Shown here: piece after piece, positions 9,971 to 20,663 of the stretch
How the letters are laid out: every line of letters begins with the position of its first letter
Numbering within the stretch: position 1 is the stretch's first letter
From: Eutrema japonicum
Taxonomy: Eukaryota; Streptophyta; Magnoliopsida; Brassicales; Brassicaceae
DNA length: 64,000 nt
Assembly (NCBI GenBank): GCA_030161315.1
Contig: BSQW01000005.1
Coordinates: 43,802,274 to 43,866,273, forward strand
Direction: 5' to 3'
Position numbers and translations under genes: made by a program
Notes under the pieces: model-generated
The model's input: only the letters and a program-made list of their open reading frames with translations
Told to the model about the DNA's origin: nothing
The model's database searches: none

Positions 9971-12409
9971 ATGAGGAAGAGGCACACAAACGTTCATTTT
10001 GACTATGGAGGGTACTATACAGAAGATCATGAATGGGTTTCAATAAATTCCGTATACGCTATATCGTTTAAGACCGCATCTATGGAAGAGATAACTTATT
10101 CGATGTTAGTAGAGAAAATATGCAGGAAGATTGCGTTAGATGAAACCCCGAGGAAGCTGAAATTGAGTTATAGCGTATCTAATGCTGCGAGAGAGTCATA
10201 TATTGTAGATGACGAGGACGTTTTTGTTTATTTGACGACATCGGATGAAAAGGGACTTCGACATGTTATGCATGTGGAGTTGTCGAATGATGATTTGGGA
10301 AAAAGTCAGTGGGTCGATCAAATTTCAAGAGCGGGGCGAGGAAGTTCATTTGGTAAGAATTATGGGGAGCCGGCTTCAAATGGGAGAGTTGATGATGCAG
10401 ATAATGGTGGAATCCTTACTATTTTCAGAGCTGGCGAAATATCAGAACAAAATAACGAGAATATCAATGAAGAGCCGATGAATGATGGTAATGAAGGTTG
10501 TGAGAATGATTCACGTAACGATTTTGAGGTTGTGGATAGCCCAGTGGATAACCATGTGGATGACGGTTTCGGTGGTAGGCATGAATATGTTGAGCTGCCA
10601 CCTCCTGTACAAGATAGTCAGTATGTTGAAGAATGGGAAGATGGTACGGGTCTTGAAAAGGGTCAAGAATTTTGTTCAAAGGAGGCAGTGCAAGAACTGG
10701 TTCATAGAGCTGCAAATTTGAACTGTTTTGAGATTCGTACGGTTAAGTCGGATACGGAGCGACTTATGCTACGATGTGGTCAAGCTGCACAAGGTTGCAA
10801 ATGGTATTTACGAGCTGCGAGAATTCAGAAATCAGAATTTTTCAGTGTCAGAGTACATAGAAAGATGCATAGTTGCTCTCGGGCTGTTGCGAGCACAAGC
10901 AGTTGTAAACAGAAAGGCACACCAGGAATGGTAGCAGCTCTTTTGCATGAAGACTATCCAGGTCTATTAGACACCCCGAGTCCTAAAAATCTCATGAGTA
11001 TTGTTCAAGGAAGACTCAGCTTGCATTTGTCTTACGCTACGGCCTGGAGAGGAAAAAAACAACATGTAAGTGATGTGCGAGGGAGTCCTGAAAAAAGCTA
11101 CAAGATGTTGTATTCCTATCTGTACATGTTAGAGAAGGTGAATCCTGGATCAGTAACAGCTGTGGAATTGGATGCAGAGAAAAGATTCAAGTACCTATTC
11201 ATTGCTTTGGGAGCTAGCATTGAAGGGTTTAGGGCTATGAGAAAAGTGATAGTTGTAGATGCAACTTTTCTTAAGTCTGTATATGGTGGAATGCTGGTTT
11301 TCGCAACAGCTCAGGATCCCAATCATCACCATTACCCCATTGCGTTTGGTGTAATTGATAGTGAGAAAGATGCTAGCTGGACCTGGTTTTTCAAAATGCT
11401 GAAAACAGTTATACCGGATGTTCCTGGAATGGTTTTTATAAGCGACAGACATGCAAGCATCATCAAGGCAGTCTTTGAGGTGTACCCGAGCGCACTTCAT
11501 GGACATTGTATCTGGCATTTGTCTCAAAACGTGAGAGGAAAGGTGAAGAAACAACACAAGGATCATGTCGCGATGAAATTCAGGGATTGTGCTCATATTT
11601 ATACGGAGAGTGATTTCAACCGAGAGTATGCTGATTTTAGGAGTAGGTATCCTAAAGTCGCCGAATATCTCGATAAGAGCATAGAGCCGGATTAATGGGC
11701 AAGGTGCAAATTCCCAGGAGACAAGTACAACATAGACACCAGCAATTCCGCAGAGTCAATGAACAGTGTGTTTAGGGAAGCAAGGAAGTACTCTCTATTA
11801 CCTATGATTGATGCGATTCTTGAAAAAAATTCTGAATGGTTTAACAAACATAGGAAAGAAGCTGGTGCTGCATCGGACCACAAGAGAGTGGTGCCTTTTG
11901 TGGAGAACGAGCTGCACACACGATGTGCAATTGCATCAAAATTAGTGGTGACTGAGCTAAACGGCTTCCAGCTTGAATACAACGTTATTGGACGCGATGG
12001 GAAGAGTTATTTGGTGGACCTGAAAATGAAAAGTTGTTCTTGCAGATGTTTTGATATAGACAAGTATCCGTGTGTCCACGCAATAGCCGCAACGAGAAAC
12101 CTAATGAGGAAGGATGGGAGAACCGCGAATATCCAAATCTATGATCTCTGTTCTCAATATTACTTGATTGATACATGGGCGTTGGCATATTACTGAACGA
12201 TTTATGTCGTCCCGCATGACTCTAACTGGATGGTTCCTGCTGAAATAGAAGAATTGTTCGCCTTACCGCCGCAATACACCAAACGATCTGGAAGAAATCA
12301 GGAAACGCGGTTTCCATCTACCGGAGAAGGTAGCAGGAAAAGGAGAAACAAGTCTGTCCCTGGCATTAACTTGGAGAGGTGGTTGCAGCCCGAAAGTCAT
12401 GATGAGTAA
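9971..12409 (+). pseudogene. vanA-like MULE transposase of E2 with two nonsense codons
   Basis: One continuous frame of 812 codons, starting at the ATG after the acceptor TTTCTAG. PB1-like segment at about residues 36-105, acidic linker to 225, MuDR-type zinc-binding domain at about 250-302 (Cys-Lys-Trp and HSCSR), MULE catalytic core with Asp430 (VIVVDAT), Asp492 (FISDRHAS) and HGHCIWHL at 510-517, SWIM finger CSCRCFDIDKYPCVHAIAA at 689-707, basic tail. The frame is interrupted by TAA at 11693-11695, where E1 has a Lys codon, and by TGA at 12194-12196, where E1 has an Arg codon. The second fits CGA to TGA, a methyl-CpG type change. Everything else stays open, so inactivation looks recent. 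A read-through product would be full length. Confidence 0.85.
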
Positions 12410-12469
12410 ACATATTTTCTTCTTTGTAATTCTCGAATTTACCTAAGAACATGTTTGTTACTAAGTACT

Positions 12470-12770
12470 ACTAAGAACATGTATGTTGCTGTATTTCTCG
12501 GATCTTGACAACCAGGTTTAACTAAGTACTACTAAGAACATGTATGTTGCTATATGGCATCGGATTTGTACAACCAGGTCAAACTAAGTACAAATAAGAA
12601 CATGTCTGTTCAGCAGTTCTCGAATTTGTACAACCAGGTTAAACTAAATACAAATAAGAACATGTATGTTCAGCAGTTCTCGAATTTGTACAACCAGGTT
12701 AAACTAAGTACAGATAAGAACATGTCTGTACTCGGATTTGTACAACGGAGTTCAACTAGTACAACTACGA
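12470..12770 (+). repeat. Five 60-bp tandem repeats downstream of E2 vanA
   Basis: Units begin at about 12475, 12535, 12596, 12656 and 12716 with AAGAACATGT and contain TTTGTACAACCAGGTTAAAC. The complement CTGGTTGTAC is a variant of the AGTTGT-core word seen elsewhere in E2. Confidence 0.75.
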
Positions 12771-13746
12771 ACAAAATAATTATACAATCATAATTATTAA
12801 TATAATATCCAACTAATATTAAAAATGGTAAATTAAGTTGTAAAATGATTCGTAATACCTTAAGAAACGATTTATAATCAATAAAAACGAATTAAACATT
12901 TTCCTAATACATATGCTTGTTCTCACATCAAATACTCCTTATAGTATAAGGAAGACTTTGTTAATACTCACCTCTTACGATGGAAAAGAGTCCAAAAATT
13001 CGATTTCGTGCAAATTGTCTTATGAAAACCTCCTAAATGATACATAAATGTGGGAAGTCACGTGGACAACTACAACATAATCATTTATATTAAGGTCCAA
13101 CTTAAAATACGCAAATATCGCCAAAAACACAACTATGATGTTTGGTGAACAACTGTACATCTAGGGGACAACTATGTTTAAACTTCCCTCCTTTTTTCGG
13201 AACTTCCCTCCTATTTTCGGAACTTCCCTCCCTTCTTTTCCACTATTGGTTTATTTTTTTATTTATTTTTAATCAATATACCTTTTTGTCTCCTTTTTGT
13301 CGGCACACTCCTCTCACTCCACTCATTTCTCATTTCCGCGATTTCTAGGATTTGAGAGAAAAAGGGAAAAGTTCTCAAATTTCTGGAATTGGAAGGTGGA
13401 GTTTCAACAATCGACATCGGTAAGTTTTCTATTTCTGGGTATTAAGGACGTTTCGCGATTCTGGCTTTCGCGATTTTGGATTTTCTGGGTATTAAGGAGA
13501 TTTCGATTCTAGATTTATGAGGTATTAAGGAGGTTTCGATTTTAGATTTATGAGGTATTAAGGAGGTTTTCGATTCGCGATTTATGAGGTATTAAGGAGG
13601 TTTTCGATTCGCGATTTCGATTTTGGATTTCTATTTTGGATTTCGCGATTTCTGGATATTAAGGAGGTTTCGATTTCTGGGTATATAGGATTTCGTTTCG
13701 ATTTCTGTATAACTATTAATGAAAATGTTTTCCCGTTACAGTGACA

Positions 13747-14181
13747 ATGCCAATAAGTGCAAGAGATACTGATTCCTCAGAAGAAAGTTACGACGATCTC
13801 TACGCAAGAGAGGACGCAAACTTCGGTATTCCTTCAAAGTGTTGGTGCGGTAAACAAGTGAGAGTCGACGTGGCTAAAACTCCGGGGGATGAAGGAAGAA
13901 GATACTACCATTGCACAGCGAGTGGTGGTGGAGACCTTTGTTATGGTGGAAATCACCTTTTTCAGTGGTGGGATCATGCAATCCAAGAGCAGTTTACAAG
14001 AGTAGAGCTCCGACTAGATGAGCAGAGAGCTTCGTCTCACAGTGCTTTCAAACTCCATTGTGAGCTGCGTATGGCCGTTGCCCAAATGCGTCAAGAAATT
14101 GATGAGATCAAGGAAAGCTTAGCCAAGAAGGACCACGAGATCCATATGCTGAGGGAAAAACTTTCGGGGAGAAGGAAGTGA
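13747..14181 (+). CDS. vanB-type GRF zinc-finger protein of E2
   Basis: A 144-residue protein starting at the ATG right after the acceptor CCGTTACAG; a leader exon with donor ATCG|GTAAGT lies near 13420. Residues about 30-80 form a GRF-type zinc finger: KCWCGKQVRVDVAKTP, then RRYYHC, then the aromatic stretch GGNHLFQWWD. The C-terminal 55 residues form a long helix or coiled coil (MRQEIDEIKESLAKKDHEIH) without a membrane segment. GRF fingers bind single-stranded nucleic acid in other proteins; in VANDAL elements such small GRF proteins accompany vanA and vanC, with unknown role. The frame is intact and the leader-intron structure matches the other two E2 genes. Confidence 0.75.
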   Translation: MPISARDTDSSEESYDDLYAREDANFGIPSKCWCGKQVRVDVAKTPGDEGRRYYHCTASGGGDLCYGGNHLFQWWDHAIQEQFTRVELRLDEQRASSHSAFKLHCELRMAVAQMRQEIDEIKESLAKKDHEIHMLREKLSGRRK

Positions 14182-14274
14182 CTTTAGTTGTTCTGAAGTG
14201 ACTTTAGTTTATGCGGCTGAAAGTCCTTTTGTATTACGAATCTTATGTTTTGAAAACCTTATGTTTATGTTTAT

Positions 14275-14480
14275 GTTTAAGTTGAACCTATATAAACCAG
14301 TTGTTCCAAAAAACTCAATTCAGTTGAACCTATATAAACCAGTTGTTCTGAAGGAACTTAAATAAGTTGAACCTATATAAACCAGTTGTTCCAAAAAACT
14401 CAATTCAGTTGAACCTATATAAACCAGTTGTTCTGAAGGAACTTAAATAAGTTGAACCTATATAAACCAGTTGTTCCTAA
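14275..14480. repeat. Five 43-bp repeats between vanB and vanC of E2
   Basis: The phrase GTTGAACCTATATAAACCAG followed by TTGTTC recurs five times about 43 bp apart. The spacer alternates between CCAAAAAACTCAATTCA and TGAAGGAACTTAAATAA, so the higher-order period is two units. Each holds an AGTTGTTC word. It lies in the convergent 3' region shared by vanB and vanC. Confidence 0.75.
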
Positions 14481-14560
14481 AACTGAAATACATAAAAACG
14501 ATAAGTAGTGTGTTTCCGCCCAAACAGTTCATAACCAAAGAACCAAACTACTACAAACCC

Positions 14561-17169
14561 CTACTTCTTCGCAGGCTTCTTCGCAGGCTTCTTCGCAGGC
14601 TTCTTCGCAGGCTTCTTCGCAGGCTTCTTCTCAGACTCCTGCTCAGGCTCCTGCTCAGGCTTCTTCTCATCAACCCACGGTGTCCTTAGATAGTCAGACT
14701 CTCCCCTTCTTCTCTTCACTCCGGTTGGTATTGGAGTGACACTGGGATCCTTCGCCTTCCTCTTCTTATTGTCTTTCTTTGCTTTTCCTTTCTTCTCTTT
14801 ATGAGCCTCTACCTCAGCTGCATAAAAAAATAAAAAAAAGTTAAACACAACAAAGAAATCACCAAACCCAAAATCGTAAACCAAAAAAACTGACTTATAT
14901 CCTCGATGATTGGTGGAGATGGGTCAGGGACTCCACTGAAAAGAACCACACCAGTTGCATTTGGAGTCTCATAAGCTCCACACTCACTTGTCTCCTCGAT
15001 GATTGGTCGAGTTGGCTGATAGGATGGAGTCTCATAAGATCGACTCTCTCGATGTGTTGAGACAAAATTCTCAAGCTCTTTCAGTCTCCCATCCATCGCT
15101 TTCTCCAAGCCCATAGCCTTCTCTGTTATTTTCTCCGTGATCTTCTCAAACCTTTTCTCCAAGCCCATAGCTTTTTCCATCCATTTCTTCATCTTCCTCT
15201 CCAAGGCTTCTCCAGACTGTGCAGGTACATGCCCAGGTACCTGAGAAACTCTGTCAAGGCCAACATCAACTCTCGCAGTCTCAGGGATTGCATCACTCCG
15301 CGAAGCCACGTCCAAATCATAGAGATCTCTCCAAAATATCTTCTTCTTCTCAACAGTTAGACGCTCTCTCCAACTTTCAACAATGGGATCGATGAAACCT
15401 ATCCCATCATCATAGTCATCGTCTATGATCCGGTCCAACAGATCATTCTCCTCTGAATATGGTTCCAAGATGCTAGAGATGTCCTGTAAAGATTAATAAT
15501 TCGAACATCAAATGAAACTCTAAAAGATTACAAATATTACTAACTAACTATGTTCACAAACTCTTACCTTGCTGAGACCGACCGCTTCATTGATGTCATC
15601 CAAAGGATGACCTTTCATTAAACTTTCTGAGAATTTACTTTTACAACACCTTGAACATTCCTGCTCTGCGGGTACAGATTCCCGAAATCTTCGTCCAAGA
15701 TTTGGAATCGCCTCATATGCCATAATCTACACATATCGTTATATTATCTCAGTGTTAAAATCTTTAAACTAATATTTAAAATCATAAATTACTCTTAAAT
15801 ATTAACCTCGAGAGGAAGAACAAAGCCACCAAACGCCGCTTGCTGTTTTGGTTTCACGACGCCTTTGAAGCTTTTCACAAAGCGTCGGATCTCTTTCATG
15901 GTTTCGTCGAATGTAAACCGACCCCAAGGAAATGTCTCACAAGCGTGGACATCATCAACAACACTCAGCAGCCACGAATCTATGTTACCATCAACCTTAG
16001 ACTTGGCTTTCACTACCTTGCATAAGAAATACAAGATAGTGAGCTTCAACCTGTCTCCCAAGGTCTTCCTCACTGCTGAGGTCTTCTTCTTCACTCCTTC
16101 GGTCTTCTTCTTAAGTTCCTCAAGCTTCTCCTCCACATCTTTGATTGTTACCTTAAGGTCCTTACCAAACATCCGCTCAGCAAACTCCAAATCCCCCAAC
16201 GCCTTATAGTTGTCGGGGTAATCGTGGCAGTCCAATCCAGTAAGGAGGGCGTGCTCTCTCAAAGAGTACCTGATAGGCACTCCGTTCACCACAAACCAGG
16301 CTTCTCTCTCCTTCTCCGTAGATGATGTCCGAAGGAGAAGCATCCACATGCCTTGAAGCATGTGGTTTGCTTCCTTAGGCATGTGGAACAGATGCTTGAA
16401 TTGAGAATGATTTCGAAACCATTCCAACTCTTCATCAAGACCATCCTCAATGTACTCCACCGTCGATTTCAGCTTACACCTACTTCCGACCTTGCAAGTC
16501 TTGCTGTACTCGCTTGGACCAAAAAACATCTTCTCCGGCGGCAGTGGTTGGCTCTCATCATCATCATCTTCATCAGCATCACTATCGTAGTCCTGCAAAT
16601 AAAAATAACACTTATTACGATCACTTATCCACAGTTGAACTCAGATGTTCCAGTTAGCCAGAGTTGTCCCTACATCAGTGTTGAACTAAGATGTTCCAGT
16701 TATCCATAGATGTCCCTACATCACAATTTAATACCTAAGAGGTTCCAGTTAGGCAGAGTTGTCCCTACATCACAGTTTCGATGTTCCAGTTAGCCAGAGT
16801 TGTCCTAACATCACTGTTTCAAACCTAAGATGTTCCAGTTAGACACATTTGTCCCTACATCACAGCTTCAAACCTAAAATGTTCCAGTTAGCCAGAGATG
16901 TCCCTACATCACAATTTCAAACCTAAGATGTTCCAGTTACCTCATTTTCCTCTTCTTCCTCCACAACATTGTCTTCTCCTGCGATTTCTTCAACGTTTTC
17001 AGCAACGTTTTCTTCGTCGTCAGCAACTGTTTCTTCCCTTTCATCCACGTTTTCTTCCTCTACTTACTTTCCTTCCATCCACGTTTTCTTCAACTAATTG
17101 CTCTTTAGTAACTTCTTCTTCTTCTCCTTCATTAACCGTCACTTTCGGATTGGTTTCATGACAATCCAT
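14561..17169 (-). pseudogene. vanC-type DUF1985 protein of E2, frameshift in exon 1
   Basis: Exons on the minus strand: 17169-16941, 16592-15807, 15726-15568, 15483-14895, 14817-14561 (about 672 codons). Phases agree at all four junctions. Exon 2 holds the DUF1985 domain (WFVVNGVPIRYSLREHALL, TGLDCHDYP), followed by a Lys/Glu coiled coil; exon 3 continues IMAYEAIPNLGRRF with a Cys-pair; exon 4 has a second coiled coil (EKAMGLEKRFEKITEKITEK); exon 5 ends in a basic AKKP repeat. DUF1985 is the hallmark of VANC anti-silencing proteins of VANDAL elements. Exon 1 (Glu-rich, from MDCHETNPKVTV) is one base out of frame around 17050-17075, between two GAAGAAAACGTGGATG copies, and runs into TGA at 17041-17043. 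The rest is intact, so the break looks recent, unless an unseen start or splice form bypasses it. Confidence 0.8.
16593..16940 (-). repeat. Motif-bearing intron 1 of E2 vanC
   Basis: The intron consists of six or seven degenerate 55-60-bp units around GATGTTCCAGTTAGCCAGAG followed by TTGTCCCTACATCAC. Exact AGTTGTCC occurs near 16662, 16754 and 16797; other units have GATGTCC or TTTGTCC. Donor GAG|GTAACT and acceptor TTTGCAG|GAC are conventional. Confidence 0.8.
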
Positions 17170-17911
17170 TGCTAAAACAACCAAAACTAGATATAAGTTA
17201 GACAACACATCCACGTACCATTTGTGAATAATCCAAACTAATTCGAGAACAATTTCATATCAAAACCGAAAGGAGAGAAGTTAGGCATAATGGCGCTCAT
17301 CGAAAATCGAAAACTAAGGCATCGAAACTAGCTTTGATTCCGTTACCTATTGCGAAGTCTGAGAGGAAGAATATGAAGAATCGCGTGGGTCTGAGGGAGG
17401 GCTCGAGATTTATGAGGGAGGGCTCGGGATTTTTGAGGGAGGGCTCGGGATTTCTTGGCAATCGACGAAATCGAAGACCAGAACGAATCGATCAGAGTCG
17501 CGATGATGTAGGGAACCGGAGTGGCTAAGCTCTTGTCGGATTTCGTGGTCGAAGGTCGGAATCAATCAGAACTTTCCTCAGGGAAGATCGATGGTCTCGT
17601 CGCGGGGAAGAGCAAACATGGGGAAGTGGGAGGTTTTTTTTGTTTTTCTGGTTTTTATTTTGTTTTTCAAATTTAAATTAACTAAATTTGGGTTTGGTTC
17701 TGGATTGTTGGGTCTGGGTGGGTATTTTATCAGATCCAAGTGGTTGGATCTGTAATTTTCTAGTTTTGATTTGGGGTTTTCGGTTTTTCCTTCAATTTTA
17801 TTATAAAATTAATTATTTATTAAAAATACAAAAAAAAAATGGCATATGAGAATAATTTTTCAGAAATAGTGGCTTTCCAGCGATTGTTCCGTCCTCACTC
17901 GCATCACCACC

Positions 17912-18523
17912 ATGTCAGAGCGAGACCGACGCGAGCGAGAGAGGGATAGGGACCGTGAACGCGACCGTGATAGACGCCGAGATAGAGACGACCGTGACCG
18001 TGACCGTGATCGAGACAGAGAGAGGGACCGTGACCGAGGGATTAGGAGCAAGAAGTCCCGATCTCGGACTCCAGACCACCACACTCGTCCTCCTCGCCAC
18101 GTGCGTTCTCCGGAGAGGTATCGTTCTCGTTCCCGCTCGATTGACCGTCATCGACACCACAGGCGCAGGACTCCCTCTCCCGATGCGCCGTCGCGGAAAC
18201 GGCCTCGCCAGGGTTCAGTGGACAAACGAGATGCGTCTGCCTCCGTCGACGAGATTTTGAAAGAGCCTGCTAAGAAGAAGGACAAACAACCAAGCGGTGG
18301 CAACGAAGCTGACAACGGCGAAACGGAGGAGGGAATGGATGTTAACGAGATTGAGATGATGAAGATGTTAGGCATTCCAACTGGATTTGACTCCACGAAA
18401 GGGAAGCCAGTTGCTGGTGCCGACGTCAGTGGGATTAGGGCTGTAACCAAGCGACAGCCAAGACAGTACATGAACCGTCGCGGAGGCTTTAACCGTCCTT
18501 TGCCGGAAGAGCGTAACCGCTAG
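17912..18523 (+). CDS. SNRNP27: U4/U6.U5 tri-snRNP 27 kDa protein (SNRNP27 family)
   Basis: A single-exon gene of 203 residues. The N-terminal half is an RS-like domain of alternating Arg/Asp/Glu (RERERDRDRERDRDRRR), with Ser-Arg clusters at about residues 45-95. The C-terminal 60 residues are the conserved SNRNP27 domain: EIEMMKMLGIPTGFDSTKGK, then VSGIRAV and RQYMNRRGGFNRPL. The protein belongs to the spliceosomal tri-snRNP, acts in the nucleus and in animals influences 5' splice-site choice. It corresponds to At5g57370 by position between ZTL and VIN3. The MULE E2 ends 23 bp upstream of the ATG (12 bp of leader plus the TSD), so the original promoter is now 8.6 kb away. The coding frame is intact, which suggests that expression survives. 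Confidence 0.92.
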   Translation: MSERDRRERERDRDRERDRDRRRDRDDRDRDRDRDRERDRDRGIRSKKSRSRTPDHHTRPPRHVRSPERYRSRSRSIDRHRHHRRRTPSPDAPSRKRPRQGSVDKRDASASVDEILKEPAKKKDKQPSGGNEADNGETEEGMDVNEIEMMKMLGIPTGFDSTKGKPVAGADVSGIRAVTKRQPRQYMNRRGGFNRPLPEERNR

Positions 18524-19950
18524 TTTTCTCAAGGTTTGGCTTGCTTTCCCAATGGATTTTACTGATACAAACTTGGTGATTTGGTTTAGCTATTTTGTAG
18601 TATGATTGAATTTGCCAGGAATCAGCTTTAAGAAGATGAAGAATCAAACATCGTTTCTAGATGTTGAAATTTAACAACTTTGTCAACTAGTTAGTTAATC
18701 CAGAGCAGGTCTTGTGTTTTGCTTTAGTTCTTCGTTCTCATGCCTTTCACACATTTGAACCTCTGGTACCTTCTTACAAAGATCCCACCTTGGCGCTGGT
18801 TATAATTTACACATACTGTTGAATGTAGAAATTACTTGTCATTGGATGGGCATAGAGCTTCTTCTCCTTACTCTGAAGAGGCTAAGCCACTCGAGTTTTC
18901 ATGATTGTTAACTAGAATCTTGGCTTTGCACCCAGTTGATGTTTTCGTATTAATGCCTCACCAATTTCCCTCTCCTTTAAACCTATCTTGCAGGTCCTTC
19001 TCACAAACACGAGTCAAAAGGATGAGGTTTCGAGCTGCATTTCGCCTGTAGTAGTATTTACTGCAATTCTTCCCCAGGCTCTGTTTTAATGTCCTTAAGA
19101 GAACAAACATGTACTCTCTAAATTCAGAAACATCTCATGAGTTGGGGATTTAGAATTGTTACTGTTATGTGTAATCTCTCGGCTCTAACTTTCAGACTAT
19201 TGTTCATTTTGAGTTAATGGGCTATTCCTCATGTATTTTTAGTTTTGCTTTCGCTAGCATATTCGAGAAAAGTTGATTGCAATAGAAAACAGAAAGAACG
19301 AGGAGAAGACCGACGACAAGGCAAAGAAAGAGATGGAAGTCATGTTTGGTCGTAACCGGTGACAAGTCAGATTGCAAACAGTAGATGACACCATGTCAGT
19401 TCCGACTTCGTTGGAGGGGGAATTGTAAACTTTAGTTTTGGAAAACATGGGTTTCATTCAGAACCTAGAACCTATGCTTCCATTCCATCTTATATATCCG
19501 GTGTTTCGCAATTTATTCGTATTCTGAAAGTACACTTCCGCAACTGAAATTCAAGTCTCAGGCGAGTCTGGTGGTGAGACTTAAATCTCTGTTCATCATC
19601 ATTCTTTAGTTAGCTAATCATGGTATTTGAAAATCTATATAGCTTAACGTTTCTCAAGTTATAGTTACATTTTTCAATTTTATATAGCTGAAACAAGAGA
19701 TGAGTTGTAAATTCACAGATTGGAATTGATCTTTCTACTTTCCAGTTTCCCATATATGGCCGTTTCAGTTGCTTCATTCATTTTGTATAGTCGCTTTTGT
19801 TGACAAAAAATGATCTTATGGAGAAGGATGACAAACATATTTCAAATGACTAAAGTCGAGAATTCCAAATTTGTAAATTACTCATGTGTGCTGGCGGGGA
19901 AAAATAAATACCGGTTTCAATGTTTAATAACCAGCTTTGTTAGTTACTTA
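18524..19950. other. SNRNP27 3' region, possible alternative exon near 19256-19362
   Basis: Mostly non-coding sequence of host character. At 19256-19362 an exon-like stretch follows the acceptor CGCTAG and reads REKLIAIENRKNEEKTDDK then AKKEMEVMFGRNR before a TGA. It is very protein-like, but I could not join it in frame to SNRNP27 and do not recognise it. Nothing else is recognised here. Confidence 0.4.
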
Positions 19951-20461
19951 GACCATCTCCATCAGTGAACTCAGGGGTTCTTAGCTATTTTTTAATAATA
20001 AATTATGATTATTTAAAAAGTTTAGAACGCCTTGAGTTTTTCACCTCCAATGGTGAACTTCATTGGGGTTCTTAAAAAAAAATGTTTCTCTTGAAGCTTT
20101 GAAAAGAAGAAAATACAAATGTTTCTCTTGAAGTTTTTGAAGCTTTGAAAAGAAGAAGATACAAATGTTTTTCTTAAAGCTTTGAAACATTTATTTGAAC
20201 TTTCCCTATCAGCTTTTGCATCTCCTATTAAGCAATTGCATCTATGCCACCTAGTTTAATCCAGAGAAAATCCCACATCCCTAACCGAGTACTGAAGCAG
20301 GTGATTATTGATTGAAAAATCTGGAGCTGCCATGTAAAACACCACCTCCGCTCCATGAAAAGCTGTTCCAATGATCCATCATCATAACCATTTTCTCCTA
20401 GAATCTGATATTCCGGGAAAATGAAACAGTTGAGGGAGAAAGAACAAAAACCTTTGACGAC

Positions 20462-20540
20462 TTGTGTCTCACATTCTCAAGTTCCTTGTACGCTTCCTGA
20501 GCTGCCTTTTGTCTAGCACCATCGGTTTTGTTCCGTGCCT
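20462..20540 (-). pseudogene. Captured exon of unknown gene
   Basis: Minus-strand exon between acceptor TATGCAG and donor AAAG|GTTTTT, reading ARNKTDGARQKAAQEAYKEL then ENVRHKSSK. It is basic and helical. I do not recognise the donor gene. It lies downstream of the captured polyprenyl synthase exons in the same orientation. Confidence 0.45.
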
Positions 20541-20663
20541 GCATACACCAATGCGGTTTTCACTTAGTTATATCCAATTTCAACAATTCCTAAGACTAAG
20601 ACTGACTCTCTATTTTTCTTATATGAAAACAACTTGGAAGAAATGGCAATTGAATAGATTACT

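Larger units (their letters stand above)
9292..17888 (+). mobile_element. E2: VANDAL-type MULE (8.6 kb) with vanA, vanB and vanC genes
   Basis: It is flanked by the direct repeat CCGTCCTCACT (9281-9291 and 17889-17899), at least 9 bp as MULEs produce. Terminal inverted repeats are weak: the only clear shared block is ATTCTCATATGCCA, 8 bp inside the left end and about 35 bp inside the right end, in inverted orientation. Gene order: vanA (plus), vanB (plus), vanC (minus), each with a CT-rich leader exon and leader intron. Size and content fit VANDAL21-like elements of Arabidopsis. Repeats with an AGTTGT core (AGTTGTCC, AGTTGTTC, GTTGTAC) occur through the non-coding parts, a different motif from E1. 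Confidence 0.85.

Noticed and set aside
17860..18471. Long antisense and alternate frames over the Arg-rich SNRNP27 domain
   Set aside because: They are shadows of the repetitive Arg/Asp/Glu codons of the plus-strand gene.
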